From positions 1 to 30,732 of the forward strand of contig SYHM01000148.1 in assembly GCA_005799205.1 (NCBI GenBank): a stretch of 30,732 nt of DNA, in the 5' to 3' direction. The position numbers and the translations under genes are program-made. Positions within the stretch are counted from its first letter, which is position 1; every line of letters begins with the position of its first letter. Origin of the DNA: Planctomycetia bacterium (GTDB lineage Bacteria > Planctomycetota > Phycisphaerae > Phycisphaerales > SM1A02). The notes under the pieces were generated by a model. That model saw nothing but the letters and a program-made list of their open reading frames with translations. It was not told the DNA's origin and ran no database searches. Below are positions 16,133-22,961 of the stretch, in pieces.

Positions 16133-17788
16133 ATGACCGCGAGAGAACCAACACCGTCGGCCGTCGTGACTCGATTTGCCCCTAGTCCATCTGGACACTT
16201 GCACGTTGGGGGCGCTCGAACCGCACTCTTCTGCTGGGCATTTGCCAAAGGCCGAGGTGGCAGATTTGTTCTTCGAATCGAAGACACGGACCAGAAACGA
16301 TCGAGCGATGCCGCGAGCATCGGATTCGTGAAAGACCTGCTCTGGCTCGGCATCGGATTCGACGAAGGGCCGCAGTACGAAGGTCATGGCGGCGGCCCCA
16401 ACGGTCCATACTTTCAAGCTCAGCGTCTCGAGCTGTATCAGCGGTATTTTGATCTCTTACTGTCGCGTGGCGATGCGTACTACGCTTTTGAGAGTGCCGA
16501 TGAGCTCGCAGCCATGCGGGCCCGCGCGAAGGAGCGCAATGAACCCTTCCGCTATACCGGCGAACAGGCGCGCGCACTCTCTGCGGATGAAGTGAAGCGT
16601 CGGCTCGCAGCAGGCGATCCTGCGGTCATTCGGTTTCACACGCGCGCGGGGCCGATCACGATTCACGACGAGATTCTTGGGGATGCCACGTTGCCGAATG
16701 GCGAGGTCGATGATTTCGTGATTCGCAAGGCCGACGGATTTCCGACCTATCACTTTGCGGTCGTTGTCGACGATGAATTGATGGGTGTGACGCATGTGCT
16801 TCGCGCGCAGGAACACTTCAACAATTCTGCAAAGCACATCGTGCTGCAGGACGCGCTGCGCTTTCGTCGTCCGATCTATGGACACTTGCCGTTGATCTTC
16901 AACCCAGATGGTTCCAAGATGTCGAAGCGTGACAAGGACAAGGTGCTTCGAAAGGCGGTGGCTGACAAGGGAATCACTGCGCCCCCTCCAGGAACGGTAG
17001 ATCTCGCACAGTTCACCGCATGGCTCAAGGACAAGAACATCCAGTTGGAGCTCGATGCAGGGCAATCACTCGCGCAGGCCATTGGCGCGGTGCTTCCAGA
17101 GATCAACGTCGACGACTTTCGGCGATCGGGGTACCTCCCAGAAGTCATTTGCAATTTTCTCGCGCTGAACGGGTGGAGTCCAGGAGGGGATGTCGAGAAG
17201 TTCGACCGAGAGTTCCTCAAAGCCAACTTCGACCTCGCGCGTGTGGTCAAGACCGCTGCAAAGTTTGACCGGACCAAGTTGTTGGCGTTCAATCTTGATG
17301 CGATTCAGGCGATGAGTCGCGATGAATTCGTGACGCGGGTGGCGGCGCATGGACGCGAGATGCATCCGCAGTTCATGTCGAAGTTGACCGAAGCGCAGTT
17401 TCGTTCGCTCTGCGATGCAAGCCACGAGCGCAGTAAGACCCTCGATGACCTGTTTCGCACGAACACTTTTTTGACGACCCCTGATGACGATCTCTCGTGG
17501 GATCAGAAGGCGTTGGCGAAGTTCATCCGTGGAGGAACTCCCGCGGGAAGCGTTCACTTGGTTGCGGCGCGCGACCTGTTGGCCCGTTGCGATGAGTGGA
17601 CGGTGCCCGCGCTCGAGGCGGCGCTCAAGCCCTTGTCTGATTCAATTGGCAACGTCGGGCTGATCGCGCAACCGCTTCGAGTCGCGGTGAGTGGAGGAAG
17701 TGTGAGCCCGCCGATTTATGACACGCTTGCGATTCTTGGCAGAGAGAGTTCGCTGAGGCGCATCGATCGTTGCCTCGCATCGCTCTAA
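16133..17788 (+). CDS. gltX: Glutamate--tRNA ligase
   Basis: This 551-residue class I synthetase charges tRNA-Glu. The nucleotide-binding HIGH motif is HLHV (residues 22-25) within RFAPSPSGHLHVGGART. The LRIEDTDQKRSS segment and the KMSKS-type loop SKMSKR (residues 261-266) are conserved. Between that loop and the conserved YLPEVICNFLALNGWS segment there are about 67 residues, against roughly 13-15 in typical GltX, so there is an insertion of about 50 residues. The C-terminal anticodon-binding domain follows. The length is above the usual 470-500 because of this insertion. A tRNA-Val gene lies 54 bp downstream. Whether the enzyme also charges tRNA-Gln cannot be seen here. Confidence 0.96.
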   Translation: MTAREPTPSAVVTRFAPSPSGHLHVGGARTALFCWAFAKGRGGRFVLRIEDTDQKRSSDAASIGFVKDLLWLGIGFDEGPQYEGHGGGPNGPYFQAQRLELYQRYFDLLLSRGDAYYAFESADELAAMRARAKERNEPFRYTGEQARALSADEVKRRLAAGDPAVIRFHTRAGPITIHDEILGDATLPNGEVDDFVIRKADGFPTYHFAVVVDDELMGVTHVLRAQEHFNNSAKHIVLQDALRFRRPIYGHLPLIFNPDGSKMSKRDKDKVLRKAVADKGITAPPPGTVDLAQFTAWLKDKNIQLELDAGQSLAQAIGAVLPEINVDDFRRSGYLPEVICNFLALNGWSPGGDVEKFDREFLKANFDLARVVKTAAKFDRTKLLAFNLDAIQAMSRDEFVTRVAAHGREMHPQFMSKLTEAQFRSLCDASHERSKTLDDLFRTNTFLTTPDDDLSWDQKALAKFIRGGTPAGSVHLVAARDLLARCDEWTVPALEAALKPLSDSIGNVGLIAQPLRVAVSGGSVSPPIYDTLAILGRESSLRRIDRCLASL

Positions 17789-17803
17789 CCAGTTGCATTG
17801 GTC

Positions 17804-17832
17804 TTGCTCATTCACTGCGCTGGGGCTACGAT
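17804..17832 (+). promoter_or_regulatory. Sigma-70-type promoter of tRNA-Val
   Basis: TTGCTC (17804-17809) and TACGAT (17827-17832) are separated by exactly 17 bp and lie about 10 bp before the mature tRNA 5' end. Four of six bases match the consensus at each hexamer. The spacing and place fit a dedicated tRNA promoter just after the gltX stop codon. Confidence 0.5.
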
Positions 17833-17842
17833 GTCACTTCAC

Positions 17843-17916
17843 GGACCGTTGGCGCAGTTGGCTAGCGCGCCTCCATGACACGGAGGAGGTCACTGGTTCG
17901 AGCCCAGTACGGTTCA
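17843..17916 (+). tRNA. tRNA-Val (anticodon GAC)
   Basis: A full 74-nt cloverleaf can be drawn. The 7-bp acceptor stem pairs 17843-17849 with 17909-17915, with one G-U pair. The D arm is a 4-bp GCGC stem with GG in the loop. The anticodon stem CCTCC/GGAGG surrounds loop ATGACAC, with U33 and anticodon GAC at 17877-17879. A 5-base variable loop, a T arm with loop TTCGAGC and discriminator A complete it. CCA is not encoded. The gene follows gltX and precedes a tandem repeat. Confidence 0.96.
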
Positions 17917-17923
17917 TTTGGTT

Positions 17924-17984
17924 TTGACGAGCAGTGTTGACGAGCAGTGTTGACGAGCAGTGTTGACGAGCAGTGTTGACGAGC
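17924..17984 (+). repeat. 13-bp tandem repeat downstream of tRNA-Val
   Basis: The unit TTGACGAGCAGTG occurs four times without mismatch (17924-17975), followed by a partial fifth copy of 9 bases and then eight G. There are no spacers, so this is a minisatellite rather than a CRISPR. It starts 8 bp after the tRNA 3' end, in the convergent space before the RCC1-protein gene. Confidence 0.95.
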
Positions 17985-18026
17985 GGGGGGGGTTGAAGAG
18001 TGGGGGAGGGAGCGATCGGGTGTGAA

Positions 18027-20435
18027 TCAACGGCAGACCCCCCAGGCGGAGAAGATCGCTGCCATGTCGTGGCCGTCTGTAGTGCCATCGTGCGTGACAT
18101 CGCCTCTGCCTGGGAATCCCCATCCTGAAAGCGCTGCCGTCAGGTCGGCGGAATCAATGACCCAATCGAAATTGGTGTCCCCCACGCACGGTGGCAGCGG
18201 TGCTCCTGATGCCACCGAGTGGAAGGCGCCTGCCGCAACAAGATGCACGTCCCGCAACAACGCAGGCGCATCGCACGCACCCGAGAGGCTTGCTCCCCAA
18301 GCAGAGATCGTGCCGATGTCAACGAGAGCAAGCGTGTGATTCGATCCCGCGGCGATTCCTGCAAACGAGGACTGCCCAGCAGCAACATCGCATTGTCCAT
18401 TGCGAGGTGATCCCCACGCGATGACTGATCCACCAGACATGAGGGAGACCGTATGCGCTTCTCCGGCGGCAATCGCGTTCGACGCGCCTGGAAGCAGGCA
18501 TGATGCAGGAACATCACATGCTCCAGAATGCTCGAGCAAGTCGCCGATGACTCGCTGCGCAAGTTGGGAGTATCCGCTTGACGAGAGGTGCTTGGTTGAC
18601 TCTGCGTACCAGTTCCTCTGGGCGAGTTCATCAGCGGAGGTCAACTTCGAGAGGTCGATGATCGCAAGATTCGGATGGGACGATGGCAACCCATTTGCGT
18701 ACGCACGAACAGCGCTCAGTTCAAAGTCGTTGCTCGTGACTGGGTGAGAGACCATCGCGAGAAATGCAATGTCATCGGGCGGAGCGCCGATCGCGTTCCA
18801 TGCTTCCGTGAGCGCAGACTGCACCGAGAGGACGGCCGTGCCCCACGACTCCGGAAGGCCGGCGTCTTGATTGATGCCGCCTTGGATAAAGACGATCACG
18901 CGGCCCGTGCCACCTGCGGCGATCTGGCGCGCTCGCAGTTCACTGAGCCACGTCTTGCGAGATGAGAGCGGCATCTTCGCAACGTCGCGCGCGATCGTGG
19001 TCATCGTGGCCCCGCCATGAAACTCGAGGGGTTGGCAGGCGAACCCACGTACGTGCCGATACACACTGTGAAGTCCCAATCCGATGTTGCCTTCGATGCC
19101 GCCCAATCCAAGCAAGAAGTTCCCTCCGCAGTCTGCGTGCACGGTTGCTGCACCGCGAGAGGGATCGGCTGGTAACACAAGTTCATCCGTGACCCATCCA
19201 GACTGAGCTGCGAGAGCGCTCCGCTCAGTGCGAGGTACGAGAGTCTGGCCAGCGGCCGTCGTCCAGCCCTGAAAGTAACTGCCGGGTTGGTGCGACTCGA
19301 CAAGCGCTGTGCGCAAGACTCGGTAGGTCAGTTCGCTCGTCACATCGAGCGGCGACTCAGGCGTGATGTAGATGCCTGCTCCATCGCTGTAGAAGGGGTA
19401 GGACTGTCGTGGAACCCAACCAAAATCGAACGGACTCCCTGTCGTATGAAGTCCACTGAGCAGTGGTTCTGGCGACGGTGCCAGAAGAATCGCGAGTTCG
19501 ATCGGAGCTGCTGCGAATCCACCGATCAAGTGAGCCGTTTCGGCCCCACCGGTCGACCCAGTGCCAACGGTCATCGGCCACTGGAACGATCCAACTCCGA
19601 GCGCTGAGCCGTTGGTCGAGACTGGAAGCAAGGGAGTCGCAAACGAATGAATACCACAGGCGCTCAGTGCGATGGCAATCCCATCCGTCCATCCCTCAAC
19701 CGATGATCCATCTGCACTCGTGCCAAACCCGGTGTTGCTATCTCCAGCGAGCAGTACGTCGACACTATCAACTGCACTCATCGCATCGCGCAAGAATTCG
19801 CTCGCCCTGCTTGACCCAACAACACTCGCGCTGCGCACATTCTTTCCCCACGCGGCGACTGACCCGTCGGCGCGGAGTGCAACCGAGTGGAACCCACCTG
19901 CGGCAATCTGTGTGCATGCACCAAGCAGAGGCGGGACGGTCGATTGACCGGACCCGTTGGCCCCCCACGCGTGCACGATCCCATTCGATTGGAGCGCAAG
20001 CGAGTGCGACGCTCCGCCAGCGACCGCCAGTGATGGTGGAAGGAGAGGCGGCACTTGAATCTGGCCCAAGTCATTGCGCCCCCACGCTGCCACGACGCCG
20101 ACGCCATCAACCGCGAGCGAGTGGTGCCATCCGCACGCAATCGCTGTGGATACTGTCAAGTTCTGAGGGGGCATGCATTGTCCGTATTCATTCGATCCCC
20201 AACAGACCGTCGCGCCAGTCAGTGTGATCGCCATTGTGTGACTCGCACCGGCGGCGATTGCAATGCACTCACCGAGCGTCGAAGGCACCTCGCACTGCCC
20301 AGATTCATTCGCGCCGAAGCAGACCACCTTGCGAACCTGCTGAGCGACTGCACGATCGACGAGGGCACTATTGAGGACAAATGCCCCTAGCAGCCACAGC
20401 CAAGGTCGACTCGACGTGGAAGCGGATCGGTACAC
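18027..20435 (-). CDS. Secreted RCC1-propeller protein with inserted SGNH-hydrolase-like domain and dockerin-like tail
   Basis: This protein has 802 residues. A signal peptide covers residues 1-31 (hydrophobic core LWLLGAFVLNSAL, likely cut after AVA). RCC1-type blades of the pattern 'AAG-xx-HS-x-AL...AWG-x-N-xx-GQ-xx-VP' run from about 36 to 200 and resume from about 638 to 745. Between them, residues about 200-638 carry SGNH-hydrolase marks: block I GDSN (231-234, nucleophile S233), block III GGIN (519-522) and a late His (H616) in KHLSSSGY. The usual Asp three residues before that His is Ser. The C-terminus (about 752-802) has two dockerin-like Asp-rich calcium loops, each followed by a 'WG' helix. 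Blade count and edges suggest one seven-bladed propeller interrupted in blade four. It is probably an exported hydrolase acting on an ester or glycan; its substrate is unknown. It is monocistronic. Confidence 0.85.
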   Translation of the reverse strand: MYRSASTSSRPWLWLLGAFVLNSALVDRAVAQQVRKVVCFGANESGQCEVPSTLGECIAIAAGASHTMAITLTGATVCWGSNEYGQCMPPQNLTVSTAIACGWHHSLAVDGVGVVAAWGRNDLGQIQVPPLLPPSLAVAGGASHSLALQSNGIVHAWGANGSGQSTVPPLLGACTQIAAGGFHSVALRADGSVAAWGKNVRSASVVGSSRASEFLRDAMSAVDSVDVLLAGDSNTGFGTSADGSSVEGWTDGIAIALSACGIHSFATPLLPVSTNGSALGVGSFQWPMTVGTGSTGGAETAHLIGGFAAAPIELAILLAPSPEPLLSGLHTTGSPFDFGWVPRQSYPFYSDGAGIYITPESPLDVTSELTYRVLRTALVESHQPGSYFQGWTTAAGQTLVPRTERSALAAQSGWVTDELVLPADPSRGAATVHADCGGNFLLGLGGIEGNIGLGLHSVYRHVRGFACQPLEFHGGATMTTIARDVAKMPLSSRKTWLSELRARQIAAGGTGRVIVFIQGGINQDAGLPESWGTAVLSVQSALTEAWNAIGAPPDDIAFLAMVSHPVTSNDFELSAVRAYANGLPSSHPNLAIIDLSKLTSADELAQRNWYAESTKHLSSSGYSQLAQRVIGDLLEHSGACDVPASCLLPGASNAIAAGEAHTVSLMSGGSVIAWGSPRNGQCDVAAGQSSFAGIAAGSNHTLALVDIGTISAWGASLSGACDAPALLRDVHLVAAGAFHSVASGAPLPPCVGDTNFDWVIDSADLTAALSGWGFPGRGDVTHDGTTDGHDMAAIFSAWGVCR

Positions 20436-20519
20436 GGCGATGGCAGTATGTGCTTGGAATCGACAAAAGCAAGCGGTGCGAACGAACCGCGGAGTGCCGC
20501 AGAGTGCTACAACACATCA

Positions 20520-21428
20520 ATGGACACCAACGAATTACTCAAGGGCGCGGGGGCACTCGCGAGCAGGCACAGAGTCGGAGCGGGTGGTGCGTTTCAACTA
20601 CACCGCTGCGATCCGAAAGAGTGCGGGCAATCAGCGGGGTTGAACAAGATCGTGGCGCAGGAACTTCTCTCGCAAGGGATCGAGGTGATGGCCGACCTGC
20701 AATCGAAGCTCTACGCGCAGGATCACTGGTCGATTCTCTTGGTCTTTCAAGCAATGGACGCTGCGGGGAAGGATGGGGTGATCAAGCACGTGATGTCAGG
20801 GATCAACCCGCAGGGATGTGAAGTGCACTCCTTCAAGGCGCCATCGAACGAAGAACTTGATCACGACTATTTGTGGCGTTCCGCGAGGCGCCTCCCAGCG
20901 CGCGGATCGATCGGCATCTTCAATCGTTCCTACTACGAGGAAGTCCTCGTTGTCCGTGTTCACCCAGAGATCCTGGCGCATCAGAAGATTCCTGCGCAGT
21001 TGCTCGGAAAGGACCTCTTTGAGCAGCGATACACCGACATCTGCAAGCATGAGCGATATCTGAATCGAAACGGAACGGTCATCCGAAAGTTCTTCTTGTA
21101 CGTGTCAAAAGCTGAACAACGAAAGAGGTTTCTTGAGCGACTTGACACTCCTGAAAAGAACTGGAAGTTTTCGCTCGCAGATGTTGCCGAGCGTCAGTAT
21201 TGGGATCAGTACCACGAGGCCTATGAGGCGATGATTCAGAACACTTCAACCGAAGAGTCACCCTGGTATGTCATTCCAGCGGATACCAAGTGGTACACGC
21301 GACTTGCGGTCGCAGCCGTCATCATCGACACCCTTTCGGGGCTCGACCTTCGCTATCCAACAGTGAATCCAGAGCGGCGGGCGGCGCTGGCCCAAGCTCG
21401 GGCGGCGCTCATGGCCGAGCCGTCGTAA
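20520..21428 (+). CDS. ppk2: Polyphosphate kinase 2 family protein (class III-like)
   Basis: This 302-residue protein transfers phosphate between polyphosphate and nucleotides. Walker A is in FQAMDAAGKDG (residues 76-86). The lid region (INPQGCEVHSFKAPSNEEL, DYLWR) and Walker B region (GIFNRSYYEEVLVVRVH) are intact. The C-terminal pattern PEKNWKF...ADVAERQYWDQY...STEESPWYVIPADTKWY matches the PPK2 class that uses AMP and ADP, as I recall from the Meiothermus enzyme; this class call is from memory of the family. The frame extends up to 20448, but the ATG at 20520 puts the start just before the family's RV-x-x-G-x-F-x-L motif and is preferred. The gene is divergent from the RCC1/SGNH gene and ends 7 bp before a convergent gene. 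Confidence 0.93.
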   Translation: MDTNELLKGAGALASRHRVGAGGAFQLHRCDPKECGQSAGLNKIVAQELLSQGIEVMADLQSKLYAQDHWSILLVFQAMDAAGKDGVIKHVMSGINPQGCEVHSFKAPSNEELDHDYLWRSARRLPARGSIGIFNRSYYEEVLVVRVHPEILAHQKIPAQLLGKDLFEQRYTDICKHERYLNRNGTVIRKFFLYVSKAEQRKRFLERLDTPEKNWKFSLADVAERQYWDQYHEAYEAMIQNTSTEESPWYVIPADTKWYTRLAVAAVIIDTLSGLDLRYPTVNPERRAALAQARAALMAEPS

Positions 21429-21435
21429 ACGCTCG

Positions 21436-22068
21436 CTACTTCACCATGCCCTGCAACCTGCGGACCGATCGCACAGCCAGTGGCGGGGCGTTCGCGAGCA
21501 CTCGATCGATAAACGGCTTCTCACGGCGCAATTCACTCAGCAGTTTCACGAGATGCGCGTCGAGATTGAAGAGCCACCGCTTATAGAACTGCTCGAGTTC
21601 CTGCCGGTTGAAACGCGCCATCGGGTCATCGAGCCCGCTTTGCGCGACGGACCACTCGACGAGCCGTGCAGGCGATCCATCGAATCGGTACAGCTGCGTT
21701 GAGAACTCGAATCGTCGCTGCAGTGATGAAAATGGGTCGGTCGCCTCACCTGCGAGGGCGGTCATGATGTTGTCAGCCGATTGTTTGGAGATGGCGCCAA
21801 GCCATCCACCCCCCTTGGCAAGGTCGAGATCAGTCACCGTTGGACGGGCGTGGAACCCTGAACCAGTTCCCTGTTCATCGATGATCTCGAGAGCTGCCAC
21901 GCTCGCGAGCAAGGTCTTGTCTCCCACCGAAGGAAATCGAGCGGTGACGCGAAGGTCTGTCGATGGACCCCGCGTGACAACCTCAATCTTGTTGACAACT
22001 CCGATCCCCCATTCAGGTCGGGATGGATGTCGAACACGATCACCCTTTTTGTATGTTGCTTCAACCAT
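21436..22068 (-). CDS. DUF3553 domain protein
   Basis: This 210-residue protein carries at its N-terminus a small beta-barrel-like domain (residues about 6-60: YKKGDRVRHPSRPEWGIGVV). The pattern matches DUF3553, a Tudor/SH3-like module related to the C-terminal part of UvrD-type helicases and possibly binding nucleic acid or protein. The rest (about 85-205) is helical and charged, with no recognised domain. An in-frame extension to 22227 would overlap the divergent phosphodiesterase gene and looks non-coding, so I place the start at the ATG at 22068, which has no clear ribosome-binding site. Function is unknown. Confidence 0.75.
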   Translation of the reverse strand: MVEATYKKGDRVRHPSRPEWGIGVVNKIEVVTRGPSTDLRVTARFPSVGDKTLLASVAALEIIDEQGTGSGFHARPTVTDLDLAKGGGWLGAISKQSADNIMTALAGEATDPFSSLQRRFEFSTQLYRFDGSPARLVEWSVAQSGLDDPMARFNRQELEQFYKRWLFNLDAHLVKLLSELRREKPFIDRVLANAPPLAVRSVRRLQGMVK

Positions 22069-22127
22069 GCGGGAGCGAGCGAGATCACCGAACCGGTGTT
22101 CCGAGCAGCGCCTTGTAGAGTGTAACG

Positions 22128-22961
22128 ATGCAACGCGGAATTGTCCTTGCTTTTTTTGGTGATTGCGTTGGTCAGCCAGGCCGACGTGCGATCCAGCAGG
22201 CGATCCCGAAGATTCGCAGCGAGGCAAAGCCCGACGCCATTATCGTCAATGGCGAGAATCTCCGAAATGGTTCTGGAATCACCCCAGACTTGTATCGAAC
22301 GTTGCGGGACCTCGGCGTCGATGGCGTGACCCTCGGCGACCATGCGTACCGTGACCCTCGCATCACTCCTGTGCTCGAGGATCCTTCAGAGCCGATTGCA
22401 CGGCCGGCAAACCTCTCGCTCAAGGCACCTGGGAAGCGCTGGATTCGCATTCCCAAATCGGCGACGCGCCCCCGAGACATCTTCGTCATCACAGTCCTCG
22501 GGCGAGTGTTCATGACGCTTCATGCGGACGATCCGTTCGCCTGTGTCGATGCGGTGCTGAGCTCATTGCCAGAGACATCGCCGATCGTGATTGTCGAAGC
22601 GCATATGGAAGCGACTTCTGAAAAGGCGGCCCTAGCCCACTACCTCGACGGAAGGGTGGCTGCGGTCATTGGATCGCACACGCATGTTCCGACCGCTGAT
22701 GCACGAATCTTGCGTGGTGGAACAGCGTTTATCACTGATGTAGGGATGTGCGGTCCCTACACAAGCGTGATCGGTCGCGACCCAGTTGGAGTCTTGCGGG
22801 CGATGACGACGGGCGTGCACACGAACTTTGAGATGGGAGAAGGGGGAGAGCGCGCGTGTGGCTGCCTCGTCGAACTCGATCCAGCGACCGGTCGCGCACG
22901 TTCAATCTCGCGCATCGACATCGAATCAGATCTCGCTCAGCCGCCCTTTGCTCGGGGGTGA
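22128..22961 (+). CDS. YmdB-type metallophosphoesterase
   Basis: This 277-residue protein belongs to the YmdB/TIGR00282 family of binuclear-metal phosphodiesterases. In Bacillus subtilis YmdB cleaves 2',3'-cyclic nucleotides and affects biofilm and motility gene expression. Visible metal-site motifs are GDCVG (D12), VNGEN (E43, N44), H72, EAHMEATSEK (H159) and GSHTHVPTAD (H184, H186). The family's 'GNH' motif reads GDH here (D71), so the usual Asn ligand is Asp. The family motif ITDVGM near the C-terminal end is kept. The ATG at 22128 is 59 bp from the divergent DUF3553 gene. The stop is directly next to the stop of the convergent hydantoinase gene. Confidence 0.9.
   Translation: MQRGIVLAFFGDCVGQPGRRAIQQAIPKIRSEAKPDAIIVNGENLRNGSGITPDLYRTLRDLGVDGVTLGDHAYRDPRITPVLEDPSEPIARPANLSLKAPGKRWIRIPKSATRPRDIFVITVLGRVFMTLHADDPFACVDAVLSSLPETSPIVIVEAHMEATSEKAALAHYLDGRVAAVIGSHTHVPTADARILRGGTAFITDVGMCGPYTSVIGRDPVGVLRAMTTGVHTNFEMGEGGERACGCLVELDPATGRARSISRIDIESDLAQPPFARG

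Noticed and set aside
17924..17984. Possible CRISPR array
   Set aside because: Units of 13 bp are directly adjacent with no spacers and no cas genes are near, so it is a simple tandem repeat.
19463..20227. A 254-codon plus-strand frame opposite the RCC1/SGNH gene
   Set aside because: It is Arg/Ser/His-rich and non-repetitive, while the minus strand carries clear RCC1 repeats, a signal peptide and catalytic motifs.
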